In this document: positions 27,720 to 37,646 of the stretch, piece by piece | Numbering within the stretch: the stretch's first letter is position 1 | Layout: every line of letters starts with the position of its first letter | DNA from: Faecalibacterium prausnitzii | GTDB taxonomy: Bacteria > Bacillota > Clostridia > Oscillospirales > Ruminococcaceae | DNA: 64,000 nucleotides | NCBI RefSeq assembly: GCF_003324185.1 | Contig: NZ_PXUP01000002.1 | Span: 124,001-188,000, forward strand | Reading direction: 5' to 3' | Notes under the pieces: generated by a model | The model's input: the letters and a program-made list of their open reading frames with translations, nothing else | Database searches by the model: none | Told to the model about the DNA's origin: nothing | Program-made: the position numbers and the translations under genes

Positions 27720-28010
27720 ATGTTAATGGCGATGAAGGGAACAAGTACCCTAGAGTGTTCTGTCCAGAGAAGTCCCGGTTGGTGCAAGGGATCACAGAAC
27801 AGCAGGGGAAATACCTCCCGGAGCTGCAGGCTGAATGCGTAAGGCTAGTAGGCTGTGCCGCGTGCGAGCGTTAAAGACGCAGGAGTGTCACTCTACTCTG
27901 GGGTGCGCACTCGTAAGGCCGCTTCCGTGAGGAAACGGCAAACAGAGGTGGTACCGCGAAGTTATCTCGCCCTCTGCCAAATTCATTTTTGGCAGAGGGC
28001 GTTTTTGTTT
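27720..28010 (+). promoter_or_regulatory. T-box riboswitch (tyrosine), with terminator
   Basis: The T-box sequence AGAGGTGGTACCGCG is at 27944-27958. The 3' end holds a terminator, GCCCTCTGCCAAA (27969-27981) with TTTGGCAGAGGGC (27988-28000), followed by GTTTTTGTTT. Stem I contains a UAC codon (27746-27748) in AACAAGTACCC, the expected specifier for tRNA-Tyr, and a GGTTGGTGCAA apical-loop-like segment near 27777. Uncharged tRNA-Tyr would stabilise the antiterminator and let transcription into tyrS continue. Confidence 0.93.
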
Positions 28011-28039
28011 CCTCTGCCCCAAAAACAGGAGGTTTTTCC

Positions 28040-29260
28040 ATGACGCTGTACGAAGAACTGAAAGCCCGTGGTCTGGTAGCCCAGATCACCGATGAGGAGA
28101 TCATTGACCTGATCAACAACGGCAAGGCTACTTTTTATATCGGCTTTGACTGCACCGCCGACAGCCTGACTGCCGGTCATTTTCTGGCGCTGACCCTGAT
28201 GAAGCGCCTGCAGCTGGCAGGCAACAAGCCCATCGCCCTGATCGGCGGCGGCACTACTATGATCGGTGACCCCTCCGGCCGCACCGATATGCGCAAGATG
28301 CTGACCAAGGACGATATCGCTCACAATGCCGCCTGCTTTAAAAAGCAGATGGAGAAGTTTATCGATTTCTCCGAGGGCAAGGCGCTGATGCTGAACAACG
28401 CCGACTGGCTGTTGGACCTGAACTACGTTGAGCTGCTGCGCGAGGTAGGTGCCTGCTTCTCCGTGAACAACATGCTGCGCGCCGAGTGCTACAAGCAGCG
28501 CATGGAGAAGGGCCTGTCCTTCCTGGAGTTCAACTACATGATCATGCAGAGCTACGACTTCTACTACATGTTCCAGCACTACGGCTGCAATATGCAGTTC
28601 GGCGGCGATGACCAGTGGAGCAATATGCTGGGCGGTACCGAGCTGATCCGCCGCAAGCTGGGCAAGGATGCCTACGCCATGACCGTGACCTTGCTGACCG
28701 ACTCTCAGGGCAAGAAGATGGGCAAGACCGCCGGCAACGCTGTCTGGCTGGACCCCAACAAGACCAGCCCCTTCGAGTTCTACCAGTACTGGCGCAATGT
28801 GGGCGATGCCGATGTGATGAAGTGCATCCGTATGCTCACCTTCCTGCCGCTGGAGCAGATCGATGAGATGAGCACCTGGCAGGATCAGCGCCTGAACGAG
28901 GCCAAGGAGATTCTTGCCTACGAGATGACCAGCATGGTGCATGGCAAGGAAGAGGCCGAAAAGGCTCAGAATGCTGCCCGCGCACTGTTCAGTGGCAACG
29001 CAATGGATACCGAGCACATGCCCAGCACCCAGCTGACCGAGGCTGATCTGACGGATGGTGCCATCGGCATTCTGACCCTGATGGTCAAGGCCGGTCTGGC
29101 TGCTTCCAACGGCGAGGCTCGCCGTCTGGTAGTACAGGGCGGTGTGTTGGCAGACGGTGAAAAGGTCGCTGCTCCCACTGTCAGCTTTACCGCAGAACAG
29201 TTGGCCCAGGGTATCGTCATTAAGAAGGGCAAAAAGATCTACCACAAGGTAACGCTGTAA
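28040..29260 (+). CDS. tyrS: Tyrosyl-tRNA synthetase
   Basis: 406-residue class I aminoacyl-tRNA synthetase. The HIGH-type signature appears as GHFLALTLM and the KMSKS-type loop as KKMGKT. FNYMIMQSYDFYYM and GGDDQWSNM form the tyrosine and tRNA site, and a C-terminal S4 domain (about 340-406, ASNGEARRLVVQGGVLADG) binds tRNA. AGGAGG lies 7 bases upstream of ATG 28040. It is controlled by the T-box. Confidence 0.97.
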   Translation: MTLYEELKARGLVAQITDEEIIDLINNGKATFYIGFDCTADSLTAGHFLALTLMKRLQLAGNKPIALIGGGTTMIGDPSGRTDMRKMLTKDDIAHNAACFKKQMEKFIDFSEGKALMLNNADWLLDLNYVELLREVGACFSVNNMLRAECYKQRMEKGLSFLEFNYMIMQSYDFYYMFQHYGCNMQFGGDDQWSNMLGGTELIRRKLGKDAYAMTVTLLTDSQGKKMGKTAGNAVWLDPNKTSPFEFYQYWRNVGDADVMKCIRMLTFLPLEQIDEMSTWQDQRLNEAKEILAYEMTSMVHGKEEAEKAQNAARALFSGNAMDTEHMPSTQLTEADLTDGAIGILTLMVKAGLAASNGEARRLVVQGGVLADGEKVAAPTVSFTAEQLAQGIVIKKGKKIYHKVTL

Positions 29261-29278
29261 AAAAGCATTATAAAATTT

Positions 29279-29320
29279 ATGGGCCAGAAACGTCCGTAGG
29301 CGTTTCTGGCCCATTTTTTA
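29279..29320. terminator. Bidirectional terminator between tyrS and the EIIA gene
   Basis: GGGCCAGAAACG (29281-29292) and CGTTTCTGGCCC (29301-29312) form a perfect 12-bp stem, extended by AT pairs at 29279-29280 and 29313-29314. A T run lies 3' on the + strand and A-rich sequence on the other side, so it can serve both convergent genes. Confidence 0.85.
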
Positions 29321-29887
29321 CATTTTAGCGCGCAACAGCTGCTGTCCGGCAGTCACCCGGCCGGAGAGCAAAGGCTCTATCCGTGCAAACCGGCTGCTGT
29401 TGGTCACGATCACGGGGGTGGTCAGCGTGTAGCCTGCCGCTGCAATGGCCTGCATATCGAACCGGAAGAGCAGCTGGCCCTTCTGCACATGGTCTCCAGT
29501 CTGTACAAATAGCTCATAGCCCTTACCCTTCAGCTCCACGGTGTCCATGCCAACATGAATGAGTACCTCCATGCCGTTGTCGCACAGCAAACTGATGGCA
29601 TGATGGGTCTTGGCGATCTTTTCCACAATGCCGTCTGCGGGTGCTACTACCTCGCCGCAGCTGGGCTCGATGGCACACCCTTTGCCCAGCACCTCGCTGG
29701 AGAACACAGGGTCCTTGATCCGGGTCAGTGCGCGGATACGTCCTGAGACCGGTGCATAGAGCAGCTGCCCGCTGTCCGCAGGCGCAGCTTCCGCTGCAGG
29801 GTCTTCCGGGGCAAACGGTGTGCTTTTCTCAAAATGTGCCAGCAGCCGCTGCCGGATGCTGTGCATAAGAGTAGCAGGTTCTTTCAT
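29318..29887 (-). CDS. PTS glucose-family EIIA domain protein
   Basis: 189-residue stand-alone EIIA-Glc-type protein. The family core reads VLIHVGMDTVELKGKGYE, with the phosphorylated His in IHVG, and an upstream His in THHAISLL. About 40 residues precede the domain. No EIIB or EIIC gene lies nearby, so it either serves a permease encoded elsewhere or has a regulatory role. AAGGA precedes the ATG. It is convergent with tyrS. Confidence 0.9.
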   Translation of the reverse strand: MKEPATLMHSIRQRLLAHFEKSTPFAPEDPAAEAAPADSGQLLYAPVSGRIRALTRIKDPVFSSEVLGKGCAIEPSCGEVVAPADGIVEKIAKTHHAISLLCDNGMEVLIHVGMDTVELKGKGYELFVQTGDHVQKGQLLFRFDMQAIAAAGYTLTTPVIVTNSSRFARIEPLLSGRVTAGQQLLRAKM

Positions 29888-29954
29888 TCCGTTTTTCCTT
29901 CTTTCGGCAGGGAAACTGCCGTGGCGGTGTTTTTCTTGTCTCTACGCATTCCGC

Positions 29955-29992
29955 AAAAACAGGGCCGAAAGGGAAGCTGTCCCCTCGGCCCC
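29955..29992 (-). terminator. Intrinsic terminator of the dap/capA/ACT operon
   Basis: On the - strand GGGCCGAGGGGA pairs with TCCCTTTCGGCCC around a short loop, followed by TGTTTTTGC. It lies 13 bases after the stop of the ACT-domain gene. Confidence 0.7.
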
Positions 29993-30004
29993 GGCTGATT
30001 ACTG

Positions 30005-30472
30005 TTACAGCTCGTATGCCTTTTTCAGTGCCTCATAAGCGGCGTCCTCGTTTTCCGCGTGGACGAGCAGAGAAATATCCAGATCGCTGGTGGTGATCAG
30101 CAGCACCTCAATACCGGCCATAGCCAGTGCATTCAGCGCCCGCGCAGCCACACCACAGCTGGTGACCATATCCTCACCGAACAGATTCAGCTTGGAATAG
30201 CCTACGCTGATCAGGGGAGAAGCCTTGGCGTCCTTATCCAGATTTGCTGCCGAGATTGCTTTCATCACCAGCGGCAAATCGCTGCTGGATGCAGTAAAGC
30301 TGAAATCAATGGTAGTGCCGTGGGGAGCGCTCTGGCTGATCATATCCACCACTACGCCGGTCTCTGCAAAAATATCCAGATACCGGGACAGACTGTTGCC
30401 CCGGAACACTACGTCCTGCACGCTGATCATCATCAGGTCAGTCTCGATATTGATCTTCGATACTCCGTACAT
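30005..30472 (-). CDS. Stand-alone ACT-domain protein resembling the aspartokinase regulatory region
   Basis: 155 residues that look like the C-terminal tandem ACT domains of aspartate kinase: VQDVVFRGNSLSRYLDIFAE, GVVVDMISQSAP and the second repeat KLNLFGEDMVTSCGVAARAL. No kinase domain is present. B. subtilis aspartokinase II makes a free beta subunit of this kind by internal initiation; here it is a separate gene at the end of an asd-dapA-dapB operon, suggesting allosteric control of the lysine/DAP branch. GGAGGA precedes ATG 30472. Confidence 0.8.
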   Translation of the reverse strand: MYGVSKINIETDLMMISVQDVVFRGNSLSRYLDIFAETGVVVDMISQSAPHGTTIDFSFTASSSDLPLVMKAISAANLDKDAKASPLISVGYSKLNLFGEDMVTSCGVAARALNALAMAGIEVLLITTSDLDISLLVHAENEDAAYEALKKAYEL

Positions 30473-30527
30473 AAAAAGTCCTCCGTTCTGCCCGGGTTGC
30501 CGGACAACGCTCAATCATTTCACATTT

Positions 30528-31820
30528 TTATGTAAGTGCTAAAAAGGATGCACTGATATTATTTTGCGCGATTTTTTGTATCCTGTCAAGGCTGAAATCA
30601 GAATAATTTGCCCGCACACCATGCGCTGCCGCCAATTTCTGCGTGTAATCGCGCAAAAGGTAGGTGCGCACATTGGTTTTTCCGGTATCATAATGGGTCA
30701 CGGTGGGGTGCAGCTGCGGCGCAAGCACTTCACACTGCACCGAGCCGTTCGGCTGGGTGGTCTTTTGCAGCTGCAAGGTCAGGATCGCTCCCACCAGCTG
30801 ATCCGGGTGGCTCTGGGTGCTGAGGAAATTGCCCAGCGAGAAGGCGACAAAACTCCGCCGTCCGTCTGCCGCGGTCAGCCACTGGGCGTCCTGCAGCACA
30901 TGCGGATGGGTGCCCACGATGACATCTGCGCCCCAGTCTGCCAGATTCTGCGCCAGTGTGCGCTGACTGTCCACGACGGCGTGGCTGTTCTCTACGCCCC
31001 AATGCACTCCCACCACCACAAAGTCCGCCTGCTGACGCGCTAAGCGCACCTGATGCTCGATCACATCGGTCTGGCTGGTGTAGATGACATTGGCTGTCAT
31101 ATTCTTATTCTGGCGGATACCGTTGGTGTGTTCAGTATAGGAGAGATAGGCGATGGTCACACCGTTGACGGTTTGCAGCGGGATGCGGTCGTAGTCCTCT
31201 TCGCCGCACCACAGACCGGTGGTGACTACATCCTCCGGCATGGACTCCCAGAATTGCAGAGTAGCCGCAATGCCGGACGCGCCCTTATCATAGGTGTGGT
31301 TATTGGACAGGCTGAACACCCGCACCCCGGCACGGTACAGCGCCCGCGCACAGTCGCCGGGGGTGGAAAAGCATGGGTAGGTGGAGGGTGCAAGGGTGTC
31401 GCTGCAAAGGGTCTCCTGATTGATCCAGTTCACATCCTGTTCCGCATAGAAAGGAGCAATGTGCTCATAGCAGTAATCAAAGCTGTACTTTCCGTCTTCG
31501 CCTGCCCGGCGGGCGGCCTGATTATAAATGGGAGAATGGATCAGGTTATCTCCTGTTGCGGAAAAACGGATGGTTTCCACCACAGGCTGCGGTTCGGGCT
31601 CCGGCTCCGGGGTCGCAACGGATGAAACAGGGGATAACACCTCCTCCGGCGGCTCGACGCCGCCCACCGGTACATCTTCTCCCGGCAGCCTTGTCCAGAT
31701 TCCCAGACACAATGCTATCACGCTCACAGCCAGAACCGACAGCACCACCGCCCGGAGCGTTTGTTTTTGGCCGCGCTTACGGGCAGCCGGACGCCGCCGC
31801 TTTAAAGGCTCCTGCTTCAT
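30528..31820 (-). CDS. CapA-family (poly-gamma-glutamate capsule type) membrane-anchored metallophosphatase-like protein
   Basis: 430 residues. A very basic N-terminus leads to one transmembrane helix (about 24-44, VVLSVLAVSVIALCLGIW) and a Pro/Glu-rich linker, then an extracytoplasmic PGA_cap domain with the metal-site motifs SATGDNLIHSP, LSNNHTYDKG, GVHWGVE and GTHPHVLQ. No capBC partners are near, so capsule synthesis is not implied; many clostridial CapA proteins are of unknown function. It lies between dapB and the ACT gene in the same orientation. Confidence 0.88.
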   Translation of the reverse strand: MKQEPLKRRRPAARKRGQKQTLRAVVLSVLAVSVIALCLGIWTRLPGEDVPVGGVEPPEEVLSPVSSVATPEPEPEPQPVVETIRFSATGDNLIHSPIYNQAARRAGEDGKYSFDYCYEHIAPFYAEQDVNWINQETLCSDTLAPSTYPCFSTPGDCARALYRAGVRVFSLSNNHTYDKGASGIAATLQFWESMPEDVVTTGLWCGEEDYDRIPLQTVNGVTIAYLSYTEHTNGIRQNKNMTANVIYTSQTDVIEHQVRLARQQADFVVVGVHWGVENSHAVVDSQRTLAQNLADWGADVIVGTHPHVLQDAQWLTAADGRRSFVAFSLGNFLSTQSHPDQLVGAILTLQLQKTTQPNGSVQCEVLAPQLHPTVTHYDTGKTNVRTYLLRDYTQKLAAAHGVRANYSDFSLDRIQKIAQNNISASFLALT

Positions 31821-31861
31821 CGTTCACCTCTTCTCCCGGCGTATGCCGGGCAGCTCGTTTT

Positions 31862-32620
31862 TCAAAGTGCAGCGATCAGATCGCCCATATCGTACAGACC
31901 CGGCTCTTTTTTTGCCAGATAGACCGCAGCATTTACTGCACCGTTGGCAAAGATGCTGCGGGAATAGGCGGTATGCCGCAGGGTGATCACCTCGTCCGGG
32001 CCGCAGAACAGCACCTCGTGGTCGCCCACGATGCTGCCGCCGCGCACAGAGCTGATGCCGATTTCCTTCGGGTCACGCTTCTGGCGCACGGAGGAGCGGT
32101 CGTACACATAATGGTACGCGCCGTTATTTCCCTCGTTGATGGCGTCGGCCAGCATCAGTGCCGTTCCGCTGGGGGCATCCAGCTTGTTGTGGTGATGCTG
32201 CTCCACGATCTCGATATCATAGTTGATACCCAGCACAGCAGAGGCTCGCTTGCACAGCTCTGCCAGTACATTGATGCCCATGGACATATTGGCGCTCTTG
32301 AACACCGGAACGCTGCGGGACAGTTGCACTACCTTCAGCTGCAGCTCCTCCGAAAGGCCGGTGGTGCACACCACGATGGGCAGCTTGTGGGTCTGGCAGT
32401 AGGGCAATGCCTTTTCCACTGCGGCAGGGGAACTGAAGTCGATGATCACATCGCCCTTGCCGTTCAGCTTTTCCAGACTGTCGTAGACCGGAATGCCGTT
32501 TTGCTCGCCGTCCTTCATATCAATACCGGCCACCACACAGCAGTCCTCCCGCTGTGCGATCATATCGCACAGCACATGGCCCATGCGGCCGCCAATACCC
32601 TGAATCACGATCTCTGTCAT
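31862..32620 (-). CDS. dapB: 4-hydroxy-tetrahydrodipicolinate reductase
   Basis: NAD(P)H-dependent second step of the DAP/lysine branch. The 252 residues show the Rossmann loop IQGIGGRMGHVL and the substrate and catalytic motif EQHHHNKLDAPSGTAL. It lies downstream of dapA; a perfect hairpin, AGAATGCCCGG with CCGGGCATTCT at 32649-32682, lies between the two genes and may stabilise or adjust the message. Confidence 0.95.
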   Translation of the reverse strand: MTEIVIQGIGGRMGHVLCDMIAQREDCCVVAGIDMKDGEQNGIPVYDSLEKLNGKGDVIIDFSSPAAVEKALPYCQTHKLPIVVCTTGLSEELQLKVVQLSRSVPVFKSANMSMGINVLAELCKRASAVLGINYDIEIVEQHHHNKLDAPSGTALMLADAINEGNNGAYHYVYDRSSVRQKRDPKEIGISSVRGGSIVGDHEVLFCGPDEVITLRHTAYSRSIFANGAVNAAVYLAKKEPGLYDMGDLIAAL

Positions 32621-32648
32621 TGCTGTTTCCTCATTTCTATAATATGGC

Positions 32649-32682
32649 AGAATGCCCGGAAGCTGAAGATCCCGGGCATTCT
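32649..32682 (-). other. Intercistronic hairpin between dapA and dapB
   Basis: Perfect 11-bp stem with a 12-base loop and no T run on either side, so it is unlikely to terminate. It probably affects mRNA stability or processing. Confidence 0.55.
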
Positions 32683-32693
32683 GTACGCTGTTG

Positions 32694-33587
32694 TTATTCC
32701 TTGATCAGACCTGCAGCCTGCAGAGCCTGCTCGATCTTTGCCTTGTGGGCATCGCTGGGCTCTACCAGCGGCAGACGGCATTCGCCTGCGTTCCAGCCCA
32801 GCACGTTCATGGCATACTTGACCGGAATGGGGTTCACCTCGCAGAACAGAGCCTCCTCCAGCGGCAGCATTTCCAGCTGCAAAGCGCAGGCCTTGGCGGT
32901 ATCTCTGTCAAAGAAAGCCTGACAGCAGTTATGCACCAGTTCCGGCGCAACATTGGACACCACGCTGATGACACCCTTGCCGCCCAGTGCCAGCAGGGGA
33001 ACCACCTGATCGTCGTTACCGGAGTAGATGTTCAGCGCATCACCGCACAGTGCAGCAACTCTGGCCACCTGAGAGATGTTGCCGGAGGCCTCCTTGATGC
33101 CGTTGATGAGCGGGTGCTTGCTCAGCTCCAGAGCAGTCTCGGGTGCAATGTTCAGACCCGTGCGGGAGGGTACATTGTACAGGATGACCGGGATGCCGCC
33201 GGCCTCAGCCATGGCGGTAAAGTGCGCCACCAGACCGGCCTGCGAGGTCTTGTTGTAGTAGGGGGTGACCATCAGCAGGGCATCGGCACCGCAGGCGGCA
33301 GACTTTGCTGCCAGTGCGCAGCCGTGGTCGGTATCGTTCGAACCGGCACCGGCAATGACCGGTACGCGGTGATTGACCGTATCCACGGTGAACTTGATGG
33401 CGGCCAGCTGCTCCTCATCGGTCATGGTAGAACACTCGCCGGTGGTGCCGCAGATGATGATGGCATCGGTGTGGCGGGCGATCTGATCCTCGATAATGCG
33501 GCCCAACTCGTCAAAGTTGATGCTTCCGTCCTCGTACATCGGGGTGATGATGGCAACACCCGCACCGGTAAAGACAGGCTTCTTCAT
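32694..33587 (-). CDS. dapA: 4-hydroxy-tetrahydrodipicolinate synthase
   Basis: Condenses pyruvate with aspartate semialdehyde. The 297 residues have the (beta/alpha)8 Schiff-base Lys in INGIKEASGN, the Tyr in VILYNVPSRTG and the GTTGE motif (IICGTTGECST). AGGAG is 8 bases before ATG 33587. It lies directly after asd, which makes its substrate. Confidence 0.96.
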   Translation of the reverse strand: MKKPVFTGAGVAIITPMYEDGSINFDELGRIIEDQIARHTDAIIICGTTGECSTMTDEEQLAAIKFTVDTVNHRVPVIAGAGSNDTDHGCALAAKSAACGADALLMVTPYYNKTSQAGLVAHFTAMAEAGGIPVILYNVPSRTGLNIAPETALELSKHPLINGIKEASGNISQVARVAALCGDALNIYSGNDDQVVPLLALGGKGVISVVSNVAPELVHNCCQAFFDRDTAKACALQLEMLPLEEALFCEVNPIPVKYAMNVLGWNAGECRLPLVEPSDAHKAKIEQALQAAGLIKE

Positions 33588-33631
33588 AGTAAAAACTCCT
33601 TTGCTGCGTGTATCGCGCAAAAATTCAGGCA

Positions 33632-34714
33632 TTAGTCCATATAGCCCTTTGCTGCCAGCAGCTCGGCCAGCAGCACAGCACCGCCGGCAGCACCGCGCAG
33701 GGTGTTGTGGCTCATGCAGGCAAACTTGTAATCAAACAGGGTGTCCTCCCGCAGACGGCCGATGCACACTGCCATACCGTTTTCGGTGTTGCGATCCAGC
33801 TTGGGCTGCGGACGATCCGGCTCGGTAAAGTAGTGCAGGAACTGCTTGGGAGCGCTGGGCAGGTTCAGTTCCTGTGCAGGGCCGCGGAAGTTCGCCCAAG
33901 CTTCCAACATCTGCTCCTTGGTGGGCTTTTTGTCAAAGCTTACGAACACGGCTGCGGTGTGGCCGTCCGAAACAGGCACACGGAAGCACTGTGCAGTGAT
34001 GACCGGCTTCTCGGCATTGACGATCCGGTCGCCCTCAATGTGGCCCCACAGCTTCAGCGGCTCGCGCTCGCTCTTTTCCTCCTCGCCGCCGATGTAGGGG
34101 ATCACGTTGTCCACAATCTCAGGCATCCGGTCAAAGGTCTTACCAGCGCCGGAAATGGCCTGATAGGTGCACACCAGTGCCTTACTCACGCCAAAGTCCT
34201 TCATCAGGGGATGCAGGGCGGGCACATAGCTCTGCAGGCTGCAATTGGACTTGACCGCGATGAAGCCGCGCTTGGTGCCCAGACGCTTGCGCTGGGCAGG
34301 GATGATCTCGATATGGTCGGCGTTGATCTCGGGAACCACCATGGGAACGTCCGGGGTGAAACGATGGGCACTGTTGTTGGAGACCACCGGGCACTCAGCC
34401 TTGGCGTATGCTTCCTCCAGTGCTTTGATCTCGTCCTTGGGCATATTGACAGCGCAGAAAACAAAATCCACCTGCGAAGCAACTTCCTCTACCTTGGAAG
34501 CGTCCAAAACGGTCATCTTCTTCACGCTCTCCGGCATGGGAGTAGTCATGGCCCAGCGGGAGCCCACTGCATCCTCATAGCTTTTGCCCGCACTGCGGCC
34601 GGATGCAGCCAGCACGGTCAGCTTGAACCAGGGATGATTCTCCAGCAGAGTCACAAAACGCTGACCCACCATACCAGTTGCGCCTACGATACCCACTTTA
34701 TACTGTCTATCCAT
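33632..34714 (-). CDS. asd: Aspartate-semialdehyde dehydrogenase
   Basis: 360 residues, of the longer archaeal/fungal-like ASADH type. NADP loop VGATGMVGQRF; catalytic Cys in VKSNCSLQSYVPALHPL; GAGKTFDRMPEIVDN and a catalytic His near GHTAAVFV. It is the first gene of the leftward lysine operon, with a promoter in the divergent queA gap. The start at 34714 follows AAAGG. Confidence 0.94.
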   Translation of the reverse strand: MDRQYKVGIVGATGMVGQRFVTLLENHPWFKLTVLAASGRSAGKSYEDAVGSRWAMTTPMPESVKKMTVLDASKVEEVASQVDFVFCAVNMPKDEIKALEEAYAKAECPVVSNNSAHRFTPDVPMVVPEINADHIEIIPAQRKRLGTKRGFIAVKSNCSLQSYVPALHPLMKDFGVSKALVCTYQAISGAGKTFDRMPEIVDNVIPYIGGEEEKSEREPLKLWGHIEGDRIVNAEKPVITAQCFRVPVSDGHTAAVFVSFDKKPTKEQMLEAWANFRGPAQELNLPSAPKQFLHYFTEPDRPQPKLDRNTENGMAVCIGRLREDTLFDYKFACMSHNTLRGAAGGAVLLAELLAAKGYMD

Positions 34715-34774
34715 TTCCAGCACCTTTCCTTTCAAAAAACAAACAGCAAATCTTATCATTGTGCACAACACGGC

Positions 34775-34803
34775 TTGCAAACCGGACAGCAATGCAATAT
34801 AAT
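34775..34803 (+). promoter_or_regulatory. Sigma-A-type promoter for queA
   Basis: TTGCAA (34775-34780), 17-base spacer, TATAAT (34798-34803), in the divergent asd/queA gap. Confidence 0.7.
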
Positions 34804-34825
34804 AGATACTGTTTATACAGATTCT

Positions 34826-34855
34826 ATAATATCATTGATACGTTGTCCGTGTCAA
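34826..34855 (-). promoter_or_regulatory. Sigma-A-type promoter for the asd-dap operon
   Basis: Read on the - strand: TTGACA (34855-34850), 18-base spacer, TATTAT (34831-34826). It is about 110 bases upstream of asd. No lysine riboswitch core was recognised between it and the start codon. Confidence 0.7.
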
Positions 34856-34879
34856 TCATCGGAAAGGCAAATGCACAGT

Positions 34880-35908
34880 ATGTTAAAAAAAGATTTTTGG
34901 TATGATTTACCCAAAGAGCTCATTGCACAGGAACCTGCGTCCCCGCGGGATGCGGCACGGCTGATGGTTCTGAGCCAAAAGGACGACAGCATTCAGCACA
35001 AGGTATTCCGCGACCTGCCGGAATTTCTGGAGCCGGGAGATCTTTTAGTAGTGAATAATTCCAAGGTGCTGCCCGCCCGCATCGTGGGCGTCAAGCAGCC
35101 TACCGGTGCCGTGTGCGAGCTGCTGCTGCTGCGGCAGGTGAAGGGAGACCAGTGGGAGTGCCTGGCAAAGCCCGGCAAGCGGATGCAGCCCGGCACGAAG
35201 GTAAGCTTTGGCGACGGCAGTCTGACCGCCGTGGTGGACGAGACCATGGAGGACGGCAACAAGTACGTTACATTCTATTATGATACCGAAACGCTTTATG
35301 AAAAGCTGGATGAATTTGGCAAGATGCCTCTGCCGCCCTACATCACAAAGCAGCTGGAGGATCAGAGCCAGTACCAGACCGTCTATGCCAAGGAGCTGGG
35401 CAGCGCAGCTGCTCCCACCGCCGGGCTGCACTTTACCCCGGAGCTAATGGACACCATCCGCGCCATGGGGGTCGGCATTGCCGAGGTCACCCTGCACGTT
35501 GGTCTGGGCACCTTCCGACCTGTGCAGGAGGACGAGATCGCCGACCATAAGATGCACAGCGAGTGGTACTCCATCAGCGAGGAGACCGCCCGGCGCATCC
35601 GCGAGACCAAGGCCGCAGGCCACCGGGTCATCGCTGTGGGCACTACCAGCTGCCGCACACTGGAGGCTGCCGCTGCCAAGTACGGCGAGATCAAGGCTTG
35701 CAGCGGCAACACCTCCATCTTCCTGTACCCGGGGGTGAAGTTCAACTGCATCGACGGTTTGATCACCAACTTCCATCTGCCGGAGAGCACCCTGATCATG
35801 TTGGTGTCCGCCCTGTACGGCTACGAAAAGACCATGCACGCCTATGAGGTGGCTGTGGCAGAGAAGTACCGTTTCTTCTCCTTTGGCGATGCTATGCTGA
35901 TAGTTTGA
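34880..35908 (+). CDS. queA: S-adenosylmethionine:tRNA ribosyltransferase-isomerase
   Basis: Builds epoxyqueuosine on tRNA at the wobble base. The 342 residues start LKKDFWYDLPKELIAQ; DLLVVNNSKVLPARI, AAPTAGLHFT, GLGTFRPV and the C-terminal YRFFSFGDAML are family hallmarks. I chose ATG 34880 because the protein then begins as in homologues; ATG 34871 is only three bases from AAAGG. The next gene, tgt, acts one step earlier in the same pathway. A 13-codon relic of a second copy of its C-terminus lies at 42176. Confidence 0.96.
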   Translation: MLKKDFWYDLPKELIAQEPASPRDAARLMVLSQKDDSIQHKVFRDLPEFLEPGDLLVVNNSKVLPARIVGVKQPTGAVCELLLLRQVKGDQWECLAKPGKRMQPGTKVSFGDGSLTAVVDETMEDGNKYVTFYYDTETLYEKLDEFGKMPLPPYITKQLEDQSQYQTVYAKELGSAAAPTAGLHFTPELMDTIRAMGVGIAEVTLHVGLGTFRPVQEDEIADHKMHSEWYSISEETARRIRETKAAGHRVIAVGTTSCRTLEAAAAKYGEIKACSGNTSIFLYPGVKFNCIDGLITNFHLPESTLIMLVSALYGYEKTMHAYEVAVAEKYRFFSFGDAMLIV

Positions 35909-35951
35909 TACAAAATTCGCGCTTTTTGCGATATTTGTATGTGAAAGGTAA

Positions 35952-37232
<1,281 letters not shown>

Positions 37233-37241
37233 ACTTTAGCC

Positions 37242-37270
37242 TTGCAACAAGACTGATAAGAGGGTATAAT
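37242..37270 (+). promoter_or_regulatory. Sigma-A-type promoter for yajC
   Basis: TTGCAA (37242-37247), 17-base spacer, TATAAT (37265-37270), 36 bases before the ATG. Confidence 0.75.
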
Positions 37271-37306
37271 AGCATTATCTGAATTTTTGAGAGGAGATTT
37301 TGCCCC

Positions 37307-37624
37307 ATGCAATTTCTGACTACCACGTCCGAAGGCTATATCAGCCTGTTCTTCACGCTGGCACTGATGCTGGTCCTGCTGTACTTCATGATCTACCGTC
37401 CCCAGAAGAAGCAGGAAAAGAAGGATGCCGCTATGCGCAGCAGTCTGGAGATCGGCGATCAGGTCACCACCATCGGCGGTGTCATTGGCCGCGTTGTCGC
37501 CATCAAGGACGACACTTTTGTTCTGGAGACCGGCGCTGACCGCGTGAAGATCCGCTTCACCAAGTCTGCGATCTCTTCGGTCGAAAAGCTGAACATGGAC
37601 AAGGCTCCTGCCGACAAGAAGTAA
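37307..37624 (+). CDS. yajC: Preprotein translocase subunit YajC
   Basis: 105 residues: one N-terminal membrane helix (LFFTLALMLVLLYFMIY) followed by RPQKKQEKKDA and the small cytoplasmic beta domain (IGDQVTTIGGVIGRV). It accompanies SecDF in the translocase. The tgt-yajC order is widely conserved. GAGGAG precedes the ATG. Confidence 0.95.
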   Translation: MQFLTTTSEGYISLFFTLALMLVLLYFMIYRPQKKQEKKDAAMRSSLEIGDQVTTIGGVIGRVVAIKDDTFVLETGADRVKIRFTKSAISSVEKLNMDKAPADKK

Positions 37625-37646
37625 GCGTTTACACCGTGCATACATG

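Noticed and set aside
34715-34825. Lysine riboswitch upstream of asd
   Set aside because: The leader is about 110 bases, too short for the lysine aptamer, and the conserved core was not seen.
33608-34879. Open frame running into queA from far upstream
   Set aside because: It crosses asd antisense and the divergent promoter region; QueA homology starts only at 34880.
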